NCBI GenBank assembly: GCA_932294295.1
Contig: OW028582.1
Location: 3,343,515-3,407,514, forward strand
DNA: 64,000 nt
DNA from: Alitta virens
Taxonomy: Eukaryota > Annelida > Polychaeta > Phyllodocida > Nereididae
Direction of reading: 5' to 3'
Part shown: piece by piece, positions 26,701 to 39,460 of the stretch
How positions within the stretch are numbered: the stretch's first letter is position 1
Layout: each line of letters opens with the position of its first letter
Notes under the pieces: model-generated
The model's input: only the letters and a program-made list of their open reading frames with translations
What the model was told of the DNA's origin: nothing
Database searches by the model: none
Made by a program: the position numbers and the translations under genes

Positions 26701-29011
26701 TGATCATTCACCGAATGCATAATATCATGGACCGGAATAACCTTGTCGACACTGTTAAAGAGAGCAGCCGGGCAGATAAAACCTCATTAAACGTTCCGAC
26801 TATTGAAACATGAAACACTCAACACGAGATTTACGAAGTTAAAATCACAAAACCAACACAGCCGGATCAATAAATAACAATGACACTTTTCCGGGCAATA
26901 AACGGCTAAATATGTAAATACATTGAGCTAGCAGCTTGAGTAATGTTGAGCTAGATACTTGACGTTGAAAACACACGCAAGTGCATGCACTGCATGGCCA
27001 GTTGAACATGCTTATCAATTAGTTATATTTCAGTTGCCCTGCAAACTAGTATCCATGTCTGACTCAATCAGTTACATTTTCATAGTCGATCATTGGTTTG
27101 GGTGCACCAACCGATGATCGATTAATAGTCGGTTCGGAAGAATTAACTGCTAACATAACTAGTTTACCAAGATTATTAAAGGTCTCTGTTCGTAAATACT
27201 GTTTATAAATAATATCTCATGTCATTCATCTTTTGGTATCTCAAGTTATTTATGATAATATGAAATTCATAAAGGTAGGAAGTACAATAGGTTTTCTTTT
27301 CATTTTTGACACCCAACTGATTTTTTTTTTTTTTAAATCGCCTATACAAAATTTGTAATCGATCATAGAAATCTTAGTCAAAACGACTAATGACTGAGTA
27401 TAATCGGTCATTGTGACATCACTACTGAAAACAGTACTAACTCAGGCAGGTAGTAAATATTATCCCTCTGGTTATGAACACAATGCACATACCAACTGGC
27501 ATAGTATTAACCCCTAGAGCTGTACATACCTTTTCCTAGAAATCAATCTGAAACAATACATGTTGACAGCTACTTTGATACTTTAATCAGGGTTCCCACA
27601 GAAATCATGAAATTAAATTCCATGACTTTTCCATAACCATACACAGAATTTCCCTGACTTTCTTTCGATAAAATCAGCCCAACAAAGTCGACGATTGCAA
27701 ATTATAATGGCCTCCACACACCCCTTACGGCTGTCCTCACCTCACCACCCTTTTTTATTGCAGACGATGCTTTTTATTTTGTCTTTCTAAAATTCCATGA
27801 CTTTTCCATGACCTTTTTAAAATTTCTATAATTCCATGACTTTCCAGGACAACCAATTTTTCCAAGATTTTCCAGGATTTTCCATGACCATGGGAACCCT
27901 GTTAATTTATAATGTATGTCCATTTTGTATATTGTAATGAGACCTAAATTGACACCAGCGAACTCAAAAAAGTTGTCTGTAATCTGTGCAAACAACTCTA
28001 ATCAACCAAGTTTAATCATCATTGCTGAGGGGCCATCCACCCTATGGGTTACTGTATATTGTTATACTCGGGTGTACCCCCATTACCAGTCAGTTTTGTG
28101 ATATTCATGTATTATGTAACATTAAGTTGTAAATTGTATTTGCGGAGATTTGTAAAACTAAATAAACTCTAAACTCTAAAACACAAAAGAGCACTTTGGC
28201 ATACACTTGTCAGATATGATAACGCATCCAGAATTAGTAGGCCGTTATGTCGGGACGTTTCAAAGATTTCTTTCAAGTACAATTATATATCATTATTAGG
28301 CATTGTTTCAGCTAGGATTTGAATTGGACATGGTGCACAAGGGTATTAGGGCACCTAAACAGACTCATATAGGGCGCCCAGCAAGTTGAAAAGCAAAAAA
28401 AGTTTTCACTTAATTTTGGGCATGGTGCTGGCAAAACGGGCTCAAATGGCCTAGCTGGAACACTGTAAGGTATCTAATTTTATAGTAAATCAATACAGAC
28501 AGTATCCAGCATCATGCCGACAGTATCGTGTTTCAGTACACAGTCCTCAACTGTCACAGAAACAGTTCAGGTGACCCTAAATTGACCCTAACATAAGAAT
28601 AATCGGATTTCCAAAGACAAAATCGCATACCTTCAATTCTTCTGCCTGTTCTTTTTTGTCACTCGGAGGCAGCTGCGAGTTTGGTTCCTTTTCCGAGGGA
28701 CCATTCTCAGTTTCTGGTTTTGTGGACTTCTTTCCGTTCTGCACTAACTTTTCTTGCACCTTGGCTAACTCCGCCAGCATCTGTCCACTTCCCTGCGTAA
28801 ACCCCCCTTGGAGTTCTTTGCATGCATTTTGAAACTGTTTCGCGGCCGGTCCACCAGGCGTCTGATCCAGCAGCGCCGCCCAGTGGTGACTCAACGAACC
28901 GCTCGCATCTCCCAGTGCTGACACCTGGTGTAAATAAGTCTTTGAGCTTTCCAAACAATTTTTAATAAGCTGTTCCTCGGTTACGCCGTTTTCTGTCGCT
29001 GTCTCTCCCAT
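20717..29011 (-). CDS. Unnamed 625-residue Ser/Gln/Pro-rich protein with a helical N-terminus
   Basis: Seven exons on the minus strand (29011-28631, 25878-25398, 25038-24519, 22516-22388, 21937-21829, 21743-21545, 20775-20717) join in frame to 625 residues ending GMANYGSGLL. I do not recognise the family. Residues 1-130 look helical and soluble (TEEQLIKNCLESSKTYLHQV, MLAELAKVQEKLVQNGKK). Exon 2 opens with another hydrophobic helix (ITSCFASLVSFHCHMILRAS), reminiscent of a helical-bundle module, but this is only an impression. The rest is low-complexity and probably disordered: a Ser-rich block, a polyalanine run coded by a GCT/GCA microsatellite, aromatic islands (DPEYWRYLNS, NKTWPPKQPW) and an LTMQWSDPL segment near the C-terminus. 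All exons have GT/AG borders; the exon 5 donor (GTTCGT) is weak. The start is the ATG at 29011; an in-frame GTG lies just upstream. Confidence 0.75.
20865..21170 (+). repeat. Dispersed repeat P, copy 1
   Basis: About 300 bp shared with 48443-48732, for example 'ccaggtggctacaa', 'gcaattctattggctga', 'tttccctgagaaa' and 'gaattcagggctgctcagtg'. No coding capacity or clear ends. This copy is in the last intron of the minus-strand gene. Confidence 0.75.
22555..22860. mobile_element. TIR element family B, degenerate copy
   Basis: Shares interior words with 14226-14530 (a 'ttcctt...cttggg' block, 'acccccaaa', 'ctacacaaatgt' and a following 'gtgccagaac' block), but termini are eroded. Lies just upstream (minus-strand sense) of exon 4 of the unnamed gene. 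Confidence 0.5.
24810..24845. repeat. CAG/CTG microsatellite coding polyalanine
   Basis: An uninterrupted CAG-type run on the plus strand is read on the minus strand as GCT-family codons, giving about nine alanines in the unnamed 625-residue protein. Confidence 0.85.
27056..27425. repeat. GATCGAT family repeat, copy 1
   Basis: About 370 bp shared with 34480-34868 ('caatcagttacattttca', 'tgcaccaa', 'gatgatcga', 'agtataatcg'). Part of it recurs reversed at about 6300-6500. Likely an old DNA transposon remnant. Confidence 0.65.
27588..27901. mobile_element. hAT-like MITE (CAGGGTTCCC)
   Basis: Inverted ends CAGGGTTCCCA / TGGGAACCCTG flank 314 bp rich in 'ttccatgacttttcc' repeats. Flanks share TTAAT, an imperfect trace of target duplication. 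Confidence 0.75.
28015..28170 (+). repeat. Possible LINE 3' end
   Basis: Begins 'attgctgaggggccatccacc' and ends with a short repeated tail 'aaactctaaactctaaa', as many non-LTR retrotransposons do. A relative of its first 30 bases is at about 7130-7170. No reverse transcriptase frame is present. Confidence 0.4.
28301..28465 (+). mobile_element. hAT-like MITE (CAGTGTTCCAG), copy in intron 1 of the unnamed gene
   Basis: Ends CATTGTTTCAGCTAGG and CCTAGCTGGAACACTG. Interior as at 18794. Confidence 0.7.
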
Positions 29012-29391
29012 AACGACGGTCACGATTGAACTTACTCAGCTTAAAATCCTTCTAGCGTCCCTCAAATTAAGGATGGCCAGTTCTGAGCAGCCTTTTTCTC
29101 TTGTCGTTATGGTAATGTTTATAAAGATGTGAACACGAAGATTCCGCTATATTTGTTGCCATTATCAAGACTGCGACAAACTCGTTCACCGAATACAGAA
29201 CAATCCAACTTAATGTAGATCTTCTCAGTTTACTGCACAGTTAAAACGTCTTCCACATCACGATAAGTAAACCCTCCAGCATCAATTAGCAAATTTCTTT
29301 CGGCTGGATACTCGTTGAATGTTGTTACGTTTCTCCAATCAGCAGTGTAGTCCTTTGGCTCGAACACATCTGAGCTGAATTACGAACCTGC
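29012..29391 (-). other. Probable 5' UTR of the unnamed minus-strand gene
   Basis: On the minus strand a good acceptor (GTTTTTGCAG) ends at 29392, and sequence runs from 29391 into the ATG at 29011, as for a UTR-bearing exon. The upstream first exon was not found. Within it, a 46-codon open frame without ATG ends at 29230. Confidence 0.4.
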
Positions 29392-29781
29392 AAAAACAAA
29401 ACAAATGTGATTTAGTGAAAGTAAATGATCGAGATAAACCAATATATGCAATAATACGTTGTAGACACAACCGCACTATAAAAATGACAAATCAAACTCA
29501 GTTGTAATCACTTCACTTAGAAGTATATCACTCACTTGATCACTCACTTGACACGCATCTTTTGAACTCAAGATATCTCTGACATTGTCGACACAGAGTT
29601 GTATACAATATACATAACATAATTCACATGCAAATCTGATCAATATTTTGTACAACATGATCATGATTATTATGACGGCCAATTTAATAACCACAGCAAA
29701 CAAAGTTTAGTTGCAACTTCCATTCTTAAAGTCAGATTATCGGCCAAAGCTACAAAGTACTACTGTTTCAAATATACATCA

Positions 29782-30028
29782 ATATCTGGCGCTGATTAAA
29801 TTGGGCATCGCGCAAGGGAAGTCAGGCATGGCACAGCCAGGGTTCTCGCCAGCAGTAGCCACATAGCATTATGCTAATCCAACAGCCATGTGGCTAATCT
29901 AATTTTGTACTTTATCATTTGTGGCTAATTTTCAGATGACCATCTACCATACAATCTATCCAACCATTTTCAAAGTTGGGAGAGATCACTGCACAGCGCT
30001 ATGCTCAAATGGCCCAGCTGGAACACTG
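29782..30028 (+). mobile_element. hAT-like MITE (CAGTGTTCCAG), split copy
   Basis: The right end CAGCTGGAACACTG and interior 'gggcatcgcgcaaggg' belong to the family. The middle is replaced by a foreign insert starting 'agggttctcgcc', whose kin may be at about 31195-31440. Confidence 0.5.
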
Positions 30029-31640
30029 CAGAGGCACTTAGTGAGTACTAAAAATGTCTGTCAAGTGTATCATGTACCATTATGATAATTGCATATTACA
30101 GCTAAACGCATTGTTGAAAACTAAGCTCCATCAGCCGTCACGCGAATGCTGGACTCTTATTATTCGTTAATTTTAAAGCAATCCCCCAGCAGCTCCGCAA
30201 AAAGAATCCGGCATTCACATGTTGTCCTCGACAGTTTAGTTTCCAAGTCTGTGAGTTCAGCTAAGCTGTAAGTGCAATGCCAATATGTACACATGGTATG
30301 TATCAGTACGATCGGAGAGCGAAATAATTACTAAACTGAAGTGGCACGATCGGACAAAGTTGTCAATTAGGCGGTTTGTAGCAAAACCAATGTGGCTTCC
30401 TCTAATTCAATTTCCTCTGCCACTGTTTACAATTAACTGAAACCATGAATAATCGCTAATTAATACTCCGTGTAAATCTAATATATATATATATATTTAT
30501 TTATTTATTTCATGCACACATTGTGGCATAGCAATTCCAAGAATCAAATACAATCAAAAATTAATTTAACATAACTGCATAAATGTCACACGCAGCATTT
30601 AAGTATTACACGTTTATAACCTTAGCGTTACGTTTTACAACCTTAATGAACTTAAACATGTCAAAATATACTAAATGCCGATGAAATCAGTTCATATCAC
30701 ATTGATCAGTTGTTGATTATCAAATGCACGATTATCATCAATATATGATTAGGGCAATATTTCAATTTGTCATATCATTATCTGACTTCATAGTGTTTAC
30801 ATAATGACATCTCCGCAGTAATTAACATGTCAATACATGTCACATAAATACACGTCACAAGGACATTGACAATTTGACATTGCTCAGGTACAATATATAA
30901 CATATATATAACAGCATGTTAAAATGTGAATCACCATGACACTGAGTCATAGTAACATAAATATAGTCATGACGATCGTGTCAACAGTGTGTTAACCATA
31001 ACCCTCCATGGTTCATTTTGACCGATGACCTGACCACAGCTTTGAACATGAGGAATGACTCATGTCCATGACCAACTCACTAATAACTATAGTCATGTAG
31101 TGACTGTACCAAGCGAATTTCTTGATTAAAAGCATGGTCCATTAATATCAGCAGAAGCTTAATACATCGCAAGTCTAATTGAATCCAAAATCCTAGGCTT
31201 CCTCTAAATTAATTCCAGCCTTAGCCACTGTGGCTAAAGCAGTCCAATTTTTTTTTTGCCACAACAAAGACAGTTTAGCCACCATTATTTGAAGCAGCTT
31301 TCTTAAGTTTCTAATTCCCAGTTTCTTATGTGAACACTTAAGAGGCATTTTCGCCACTAAGTTTGACAGATTTTCTCCACACAAGCATTAAATTTAGCCA
31401 CAGTTGTGTAAACATAAATTTCACCAAGAGAACCGTGGCGAACATTTAGCAAAAGCCTAGCAAAATCTTTATATTATATTTGATATACTGAAAAACATTG
31501 TATAGACTACCTGTAGTTGACTGTTACATTATGTTGATGATAACATTATATTGATCTTTTTTCAACAAAGTGCATAAATTTGAAAGAACCAGCTCGGACT
31601 GTTTTGACTGCCGTTATAAAATACCTTTAATTAACAAATA

Positions 31641-32184
31641 CAGTAGAACCTCGCCGTTAGGACCACACAAAGCACATATTTCACAGGTCTTACAGCAGTT
31701 TTCGAGGGAGCATCACTGACAGAATCTTCGGAACAATGTTTGGAGACAGATCAAAAAGTAGATAAGGCAACGTTTATGTCATTAAATTGACATCAGGACC
31801 CCCAGTTTATTTGACACATTTTTGTCCCACAACCCCAAATGGCCCAATGCTATTTCATATTCTCCTAGACTGCAACAGGGCCAGATGACCACCCTTCATG
31901 TCCGTTAATGACCTCACGTTGGGCCTGTGGTTTCACCCCATCCTAATCTAACATTTTAACTGTCTTCAAATGGTCTTCTGATGAACCAGTAAGCGATGCC
32001 TCTTCGAAAACTGCTGTAATGACGAGCAGTGGTGGGGTGCTCTGAACTGTCAACAAAGAGGTCAAGTACAATGGTAAGAAAACTTACTGGTGGTCTTAAT
32101 GGTGAGGTGGTCTTAAGTTCTCTTAACAATAGTGAGGTGGTCTTAACAATAGTGAGGTGGTCTTAATAAAGTGGGTTTCTACAG
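31641..32184. mobile_element. pogo-like element
   Basis: The left end CAGTAGAACCTCGCCGTTAG follows TA; the right end is the inverse of CTGTAGAAACCCACTTTATT. Near the right end a 20-bp unit (aacaatagtgaggtggtctt) is repeated. A relative, split by a hAT insertion, starts at 58659. No transposase frame. Confidence 0.6.
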
Positions 32185-32916
32185 CTATTCGTACCTCGGC
32201 ACCCAATCACATAAACAATCAGTATGGTGCACTACATTCTCTAGACATCGGCATAGACCTCACTGACCTCACTGACCTAGACCTCAGGTCAAACGTGACC
32301 TTAGCCATGACCAGCCAAGGTGAACAGAGTTGGCCGTATTGTGTATGTATGGTGATCAAATAGTCTGGTAACATTTATGCCATTTTTATGGGACACTGAC
32401 ATAGAGGAAGATCTATGGCTGGTTACCGGTTACTGATCTGCCTGGCCGAGTTAAATATTTGTTTAATGGCTAAGCTAAGACTGACAGGTAACCCAAAACC
32501 AATATTGACAACTGATTGGGCTGAATGAATATTAATCCCTGTATCAAATTCATAGTTAATCGAAGTCGAACAAGCTGTGAGATCATTATAACACAATCAT
32601 TGATACTAGGTACAATCTGATGTCAAATCACATCAGGATAAATCCATTTGCTGCAACATGACTATAATCATTATTTTCCATTATTTAAGAAATGTGTATT
32701 TAACCATCTGCCAGCACATTATAGTATCGAACAACATTGTATATTCCCGTCATCATTTCCAAGTGAATAAAATTCAACTCTATTCAATACACTAAATATA
32801 CTAATATCAGCAACAATTCTACTAACAATAATTACTGCTGGAATGCCGGTTGGTACTTAAGCTGTATTTCAGCAATATAATAATTAGCGTTTTTCTCGCT
32901 AAAACCATTATATCAT

Positions 32917-33121
32917 CAGTGTTCAAGCTAGGATTTTAACTAGGATGGCGCATGAGGATATTAGGGCACCTAAACAGCGGCATATATAGGGCGCCAAGAA
33001 AATTGAAAAGCAAAAAAAAAAAGGTCTTCACTTAATTTTGGGCATTGCGTTGACAAAAAAGGGCATGGCGCAACGGACATCCGACATGGCGCCACGCCAT
33101 GCTTGCCTAGCTGGAACACTG
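32917..33121 (+). mobile_element. hAT-like MITE (CAGTGTTCCAG)
   Basis: Ends CAGTGTTCAAGCTAGG and CCTAGCTGGAACACTG, with ATCAT on both sides. Interior as in the other copies. Confidence 0.75.
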
Positions 33122-33941
33122 ATCATGTACTACAATTTTGGAAATTCGAATTGTAAATAGTTGCACTATCTATGGAGTATATTGGAGTGCATATTATGTG
33201 CCAATTTATTTTTCATTTCTTATCAATACTGTTCAAAATTTTTCATTGTTCTTGCCTTGTCAAAAAACTGCGCATTCTATAAATTATTAAACACTTTGTC
33301 TCATTCTTCACAGTTATAATTGCCTTTTACACTTTAACGAGTTAGTTAATTTGATGTTTCCTGCAGTTACAATCTAAATATGCGACATGTATTTCTCATA
33401 CCATGATATTCGGTGGGACAAGGACACACGTTCGAGATTTTCGTTTCAATAACGAGCAACGATGGAAGTCAACGATAAGCAAAGATAAGGTGTTAAATAT
33501 GGCCGCAATCAATCCTAAACGTGTCAAATCATGTACCTAATACATCATTGCATACAACACATGTAATTAATCCAATGACATTTATGACTGATCACTGAAG
33601 TCTGGTATATTTATACATATTCATATTTTTTGCTAGAAAACTTATCTACCATCCGAATGTCATGTTTATCATATGTTTATGAAGTTAACCAACCACGATT
33701 TATAAACGCAAACATCAGTGCAGATTATAAAACCTTTAAACAAAGGTTGTATCAAAATCAACGTGATTTATTGGCAAATTCACTATAAATTGAATTATCT
33801 TTCAATGCAACTTTACTAATCAGTTGTTATGTTTCCTGGCTTCCTTGACAGTTTATAAGTTACTATATATATATATGCTTTTATTGACACAGTAATATCA
33901 TACATGATAAATTTTGTCAAAAATAATAGTTACTAATACCA

Positions 33942-34118
33942 GTAGCGGACTTAGGGGGGGGGGAGATTAGGGGGTTTAAACCCCCCTCCCCACCGCACTC
34001 CTTGGTCAAGTACATTTTAATATTAAAAATATTAAAATATTCAGCGGTCCCTAATACATTTTAATTTGTCACTCCCCCCCCCCTCATAAATGTTCTGGAT
34101 CCTCCCCTGAATACTGTC
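33942..34118. mobile_element. Degraded hAT-like element with C/G runs
   Basis: Begins CAGTAGCGGACTTAGGG and ends with 'ggatcctcccctgaatactg', the loose inverse. It resembles the CAGTGGCGG family at 58731. No clear duplication. Confidence 0.4.
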
Positions 34119-34479
34119 AAGGTAATATACCAATTATTAATTAAAAACATTGAAAATCACATGTAAATAAATATGCTGATGTTAATCTCAATTACCACTG
34201 ATTGCAGTAACTATGCTCTTCGCTGTATCTCAACAGTTCAATACACCCCACTTAATGGTGCCCATGTACTAGATGTCAATAAAAACCATACACTACAGGC
34301 AGGGGAATTCCACAGAGCATGTCAAATTTCCAAGTATAAGGAACTTATAATGTACATTAAAAACATTTTACACTATCATTATGATCAACTTGAAGTCTAA
34401 CATGTATGAAATGATACAAGAATAGCGGTAGACTAATCTTAAATTATTTAACAAATTTTTAATACTTAAGATAAGTGAG

Positions 34480-34868
34480 GCCAATCAGTTACATTTTCAA
34501 AGTCGATCATCGGTTTAGGTGCACCAATCGATGATCGATCATTAGTCAATTCGGGTGCAGTTCATATTTGAGTAGTCGCCGGAGTAAAATATACTGCCAT
34601 TGTAACTAGTTTTTCCAAGATAATAAAAGATCTTTGTACGTAAATACAATTCATATTATCTCAAGTCATTTATCTTATAATATCTAAAGGTATTTATGAT
34701 CATATGAAACTCCTTAAGGGAGGAAGTGCAGTAGGTTTTCTTAAATTTTTTGATAACCAACTGATGTGTTAAAAAACAAATCTACTAAACTGCTAAACAA
34801 AATTAGTAACGGATCATCCAATTCTTAAACAAAACGACCGATGATCGAGTATAATCGATCATCGTGAC
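34480..34868. repeat. GATCGAT family repeat, copy 2
   Basis: Collinear with 27056-27425 over most of its length. Confidence 0.65.
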
Positions 34869-35702
34869 ACCACCAAATAAAATTCCTCAAATTAATCATA
34901 AATCAAAATATTACCACACACACAATTACAAATTAAACAATACTAACCGCAAAAGCATTGATGAAGTATTAAAGTATCTAAAGCAGCTTTAGAGACAATA
35001 TACCACTCGTTGACATGTCATTCGACACTGAATATGTCATTGAATATGTCCTCTATATACAACAATGACAAAACACCAACTGATCTCTACGGCGACTATA
35101 ATAGTCCCATGAACAATTCAGTGAGTTACTAACCTTACAGGGAGCATGACTAATACGTCCACGGTCACACAGCGGAACACTTGATCATACAAAGTAACGT
35201 CCACCGTACGAGTATCCACTAATTGTAAGTGTATTATTATAACACAATGGTGAAATGACTAGCGCTCTGCAATACACACACTTTAAGCATGACTAACCGA
35301 GCATTTCTAGTTGTTGGGAGAGAACCAACACTTCAGTGTGTAGCATACGAACATGTATCCCGATGCAGTCTTGGGCCAATAACTACTTCACAACATCAGG
35401 ACCGGCTATAAATAGCACACATTCCAGTGATGCTAATGCACAACAGTGAGAAAAGGTAGCAGCAGTGCAGTTGTTACTATAGCAGCAGCAGCAATGATGC
35501 TGCGGAGGCAGCCCAGATGATGCGGATGCTCCCCTTCCAATCCCCTCAACGCTCATTACTAAAGGGTGCAGGACAATTGTCATAATCATCACCCCCATTA
35601 ACAAATCCACAATGCAATTTATAATCATGATAATGTTTGTGCACTGATAACAATGTTTTCAATGTCTGAATCATGTCTCACCGCTACTGGGTCTGAAGCT
35701 TA

Positions 35703-35840
35703 ATCAGAGGCAGAAGTAATGATGAGATGATAAGGCTGCTTGGAGTCCACACCATATTACACATTTACCCAATCATGGGTGGGATCTTTTATATTCCTCA
35801 GCATAGACACCGAGTACAAGGCACCTCCAATTTGCGTGCA
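35703..35840 (-). repeat. SINE-like fragment, reversed
   Basis: On the minus strand it carries the shared body of the SINE family (complement of 'gtgtctatgctgaggaa' and 'cccacccatgattggg') and ends with the 'aatgatgagatgataagg' variant. Confidence 0.6.
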
Positions 35841-38392
35841 AGACTTCTGTGTAATCAATTACACTTGACACACAACAGCACAATGTTGAGTAGGCACTCA
35901 GTAAATGTAACTGTGAACAGAAAAACCCCACAATTGAAAGTTTAAAGCCACCCTCGGAAATCACTAAAGTGGCTTATTTACTAACAACGGACGAAGTGGT
36001 CTAAATTTTTATAATCATATCAACTCATAATCCTTTTTGTGGCTTCAAAATAAATCAGCGTAAGAAAAGGGAGGTTTTACTGAATAGGACAGAGTTAACT
36101 AAAAAAATTTTGGTTATATCTCAACGCAAAACCATTAGGCATATTTATTCATTTGTTGGATTGTTTTTGTTTTAATGCCTTTATTAAGAAAAACAAGTTC
36201 AATTTGTACTCAGGAGGGAGTAACTAACATTTTCGTTGGTTATATCCCACTCAGAACAATAGGAAAACAGTCTAAGTGGAGTATAACCAAATAAAAATGA
36301 TAACTATAATTATATCATGTGATTTTATCATATATCACTCCTTTCTCCATGCGCTTTTATCATGTTTTTCATGCATAATAATGTAGATAACCATAACGCC
36401 TAGATCAAAGAACAAAATTGTACAACCGAGCACTCATTATTTCTAGACAGTTACCATGGTTATAGCCTTCCAGCATCACTGCATAGCATCACTTCTGGGT
36501 CTGGTGTTCCCAGTGCGTGGCAGAGAGTTCGCATAAATGCCATCGCATTTTTCTCCCCTTGCTTCCAGCACTAAATCAATTCACTCTATCAATCGGAATA
36601 CCAAAAAGTGCCATACCGGTGAATCACAGCTTTAGGTCGTTCATAGAGTACTTGTCCAGAAGTACAAATTGATCAGGCGATGATACTGTATTGCAATTAT
36701 TGTCAAACTTTCCAGGCAGGTTAAGCGAAAATTTCAGACACTCCAACTATCTATGCTACATATTCACTGCCATAGACCTTGTTTACAAACAAGATGAAGA
36801 CATTGTTTAATTGAGACCACCGACCATAAAAAGTTTTTCCTCATCTTATCCTATTAACTAACTACTAACTTACACAATCATATGCTTTGCGTAGCTTTCG
36901 AAAACTTTGTGGCTATTGTTACTAACAAGCGACTATCGGAAAAGGTGTTCACCTGCCAAAAATTGCAACCGATTTACAATTTACTAAACAGAACTTTATG
37001 CATCAAATTTATACCGATATTGAGCTCGGTCACATGAAATACCTAGTTCTGTGCAGTGCGCACATCTCTCGGTGCTGAAGCACAATACGTTTTCCAGCAC
37101 AAAAAATAAGTACTTGAGACAGTAATGAAGATTTACGATACTATACATCATCAAAAGTAATCATGTACACCCTTCCAGTGATTCCTGAACTCGACAAAAC
37201 CAGGAAACTACAAAGAGTGCTCACCGCTTTGAATTAGCGCCGAGAGGTTTGCGTTTATTTACGAGGTTCTGCTGTGCACTATTGTATAGTGCTCAGGTAC
37301 CTAAGTGGTTGGCGAGAGCACTTCTCTTGTGATGTTATTTGAAGACGGAAAAATCCTAGGCTCCTCACTAAGCTATGGCTCACCCTACAACAATAATATA
37401 TCACTGATGCCAGGACCCGCACAAGAAACAGCGATCTATTATTAGCCAGACAAGAAAAAAAACACCATTATGACTAACACATTAAGGCATTACCACCTTG
37501 TCTCAGATAGTAACTTAATACATGGGGTTACTAAGACACAATACAATTCGTTTAGTATTGAAAATATGACATTATGCAATTATAACTTGCATTGATATTT
37601 TATAAATAGACAAATAAGGCCAGACTTTTTTTTATTTTTCGTTTTATGGACCCACCGACATTTTAAATTGAAAAATGAAATAAAATCTAGTTTGGCAGGT
37701 TTTTTTTTCGTCTGCAAAAACTGGCATAGGAGTGCTATATCATCTAACTCATCTACATAATTATCATTCATTACGGTTATTGCGCACACTAGATTACAAT
37801 ACAGGCATTGCAGAACATAGCAAATTTGACCTTCTAATTGCAGTTGAGGTTCTCCGAGAAGGCTGTGATTTCACACCTCAGTATCAAAAGATATCAATTA
37901 TCAAAATCTCTTTGCTTCTGTGATTTGTAATTCTCATTGTATGTTATTTTTAATTTTTTTCCGAATCCCGACATTGCTTGAATGATAAAAATGTCCATAA
38001 AATGAAAAATAAAAAAGTCTGGGCTAAATACTCCGAACTTATATGAAATTGTCAAAATTGATGCAAAATTCAACAGAATTACACCCAGGAAAGGTAATGT
38101 GCTGGAGTGCAGAATTAATACTTCTACAGAGAATGTAATTCCATTTATCAACTAAATTTATTAATGTCAGACTTAAACTGACTTCTGTCTCAATCCTACA
38201 TCTTCTCCTTAAGCCTTCTTATTCTAAACCAGTATTAATGACAGTTGCTAGAATTATTTCCCTTGTAAGAGTGCAATGTAATATAAATTAGGAAAAATAT
38301 TTCTGTATTATACAGCAACACAATACGCCTAGAGCATCACTATGGCCATGTTAGAATCGAAGACGTTCATCATGTTCATGTGAGGCTGAGTA

Positions 38393-38604
38393 CAGTAACC
38401 CGACACCAAAGTTGTGGTCGTCAATAGACTTGCCAGCGTTAATGACAACTGCATGGGTGGATCCAAAACATTCTGACAAAGAAAACTTGTAGATTTGGGA
38501 CATATTTATCAATCTTGTTATTCAGAATGTTTTTCATCCACCCCGGCCATCTTTATTAACACCGGCAATTTTATTGACGGCCACAACTTTGGTGTCCGTT
38601 ACTG
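38393..38604. mobile_element. mariner-like MITE (CAGTAACCCGACACC), 212 bp
   Basis: Inverted ends begin CAGTAACCCGACACCAAAGT and CAGTAACGGACACCAAAGTT, stay complementary for over 30 bp, and are flanked by TA on both sides. A diverged relative is at about 40786-40980. Confidence 0.85.
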
Positions 38605-38909
38605 TAATAATCAAGACTTACTAGTATTTAAGTAAGTACTCACTCATTTACCACTACAAGTACTAACAAATTAGCTGTTAATAAAGATTACAACATTGTA
38701 TATATATATATATATATATATTTATCACACACTTTTACAAGGATAGTGTATAGCAGTATTGATCCGTAACAGGATATTAAATTTATCCTAGTTTCTCCGC
38801 AGAGGATGAGCTTCTGAGAATGTTTGCATTATTTAGGTAACTTCATCGTTACACTGCAAGATATCTAGCACTTGTAAGCAAAAACACCTGGGCCAGATTT
38901 GTAGTTATA

Positions 38910-39122
38910 CAGTTGGCAACATCACCTACTTGGCGACATTACTTACGTGATGCACACAAAAGATGAGCAATTGTTATTGCAAATGATCGCTGGTTGCACC
39001 ATTTTTGACTAGAGCAACTTTTCTAGCCATTGCGATAATTTCATACATAAATACCTTGTTCAAATAGCGCTTTTGCAGCAATAACGCAAGCGATGTCGTC
39101 ACGTAGGTGATGTTGCCAACTG
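38910..39122. mobile_element. mariner-like MITE (CAGTTGGCAACATCACC), 213 bp
   Basis: Both ends read CAGTTGGCAACATCACCTAC, flanked by TA. No coding capacity. Confidence 0.85.
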
Positions 39123-39217
39123 TATATGCGCATTGGAACTGGAGTTATAAACTCAGTAAATCTTTTCTTTTTATAGTTTTTTTCTTCTTATTGCACTGTG
39201 CTCGACTTGAACCAATG

Positions 39218-39460
39218 CACTAAGAAAACCTTACCTGAAATCGCATCCGTGCTTCAACCATTTCCACACAATGTTCAAAAATCTTTATTTGTATAATGAC
39301 TTGTAAACAACTGTGAAAGTGGTCGAAGCACGGAATCAAAAAACCAAGTAATTTAACAGCCGCTCAGCCAATCAGACGTGGTGATTCATCAAAAGACTCA
39401 CCTGCTTAACAGCACGAAGCAATTGCAACAAATTTTTTTCGACTAGCAGTTTTCTTAGTG
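39218..39460 (+). mobile_element. MITE family D, copy 2
   Basis: Inverted ends CACTAAGAAAAC / GTTTTCTTAGTG bound 243 bp that match 9448-9685. Confidence 0.8.

Noticed and set aside
35383..35628. 81-codon minus-strand frame with Cys-rich stretch
   Set aside because: The cysteines come from a GCA/CAG-type repeat; no splice sites or family pattern.
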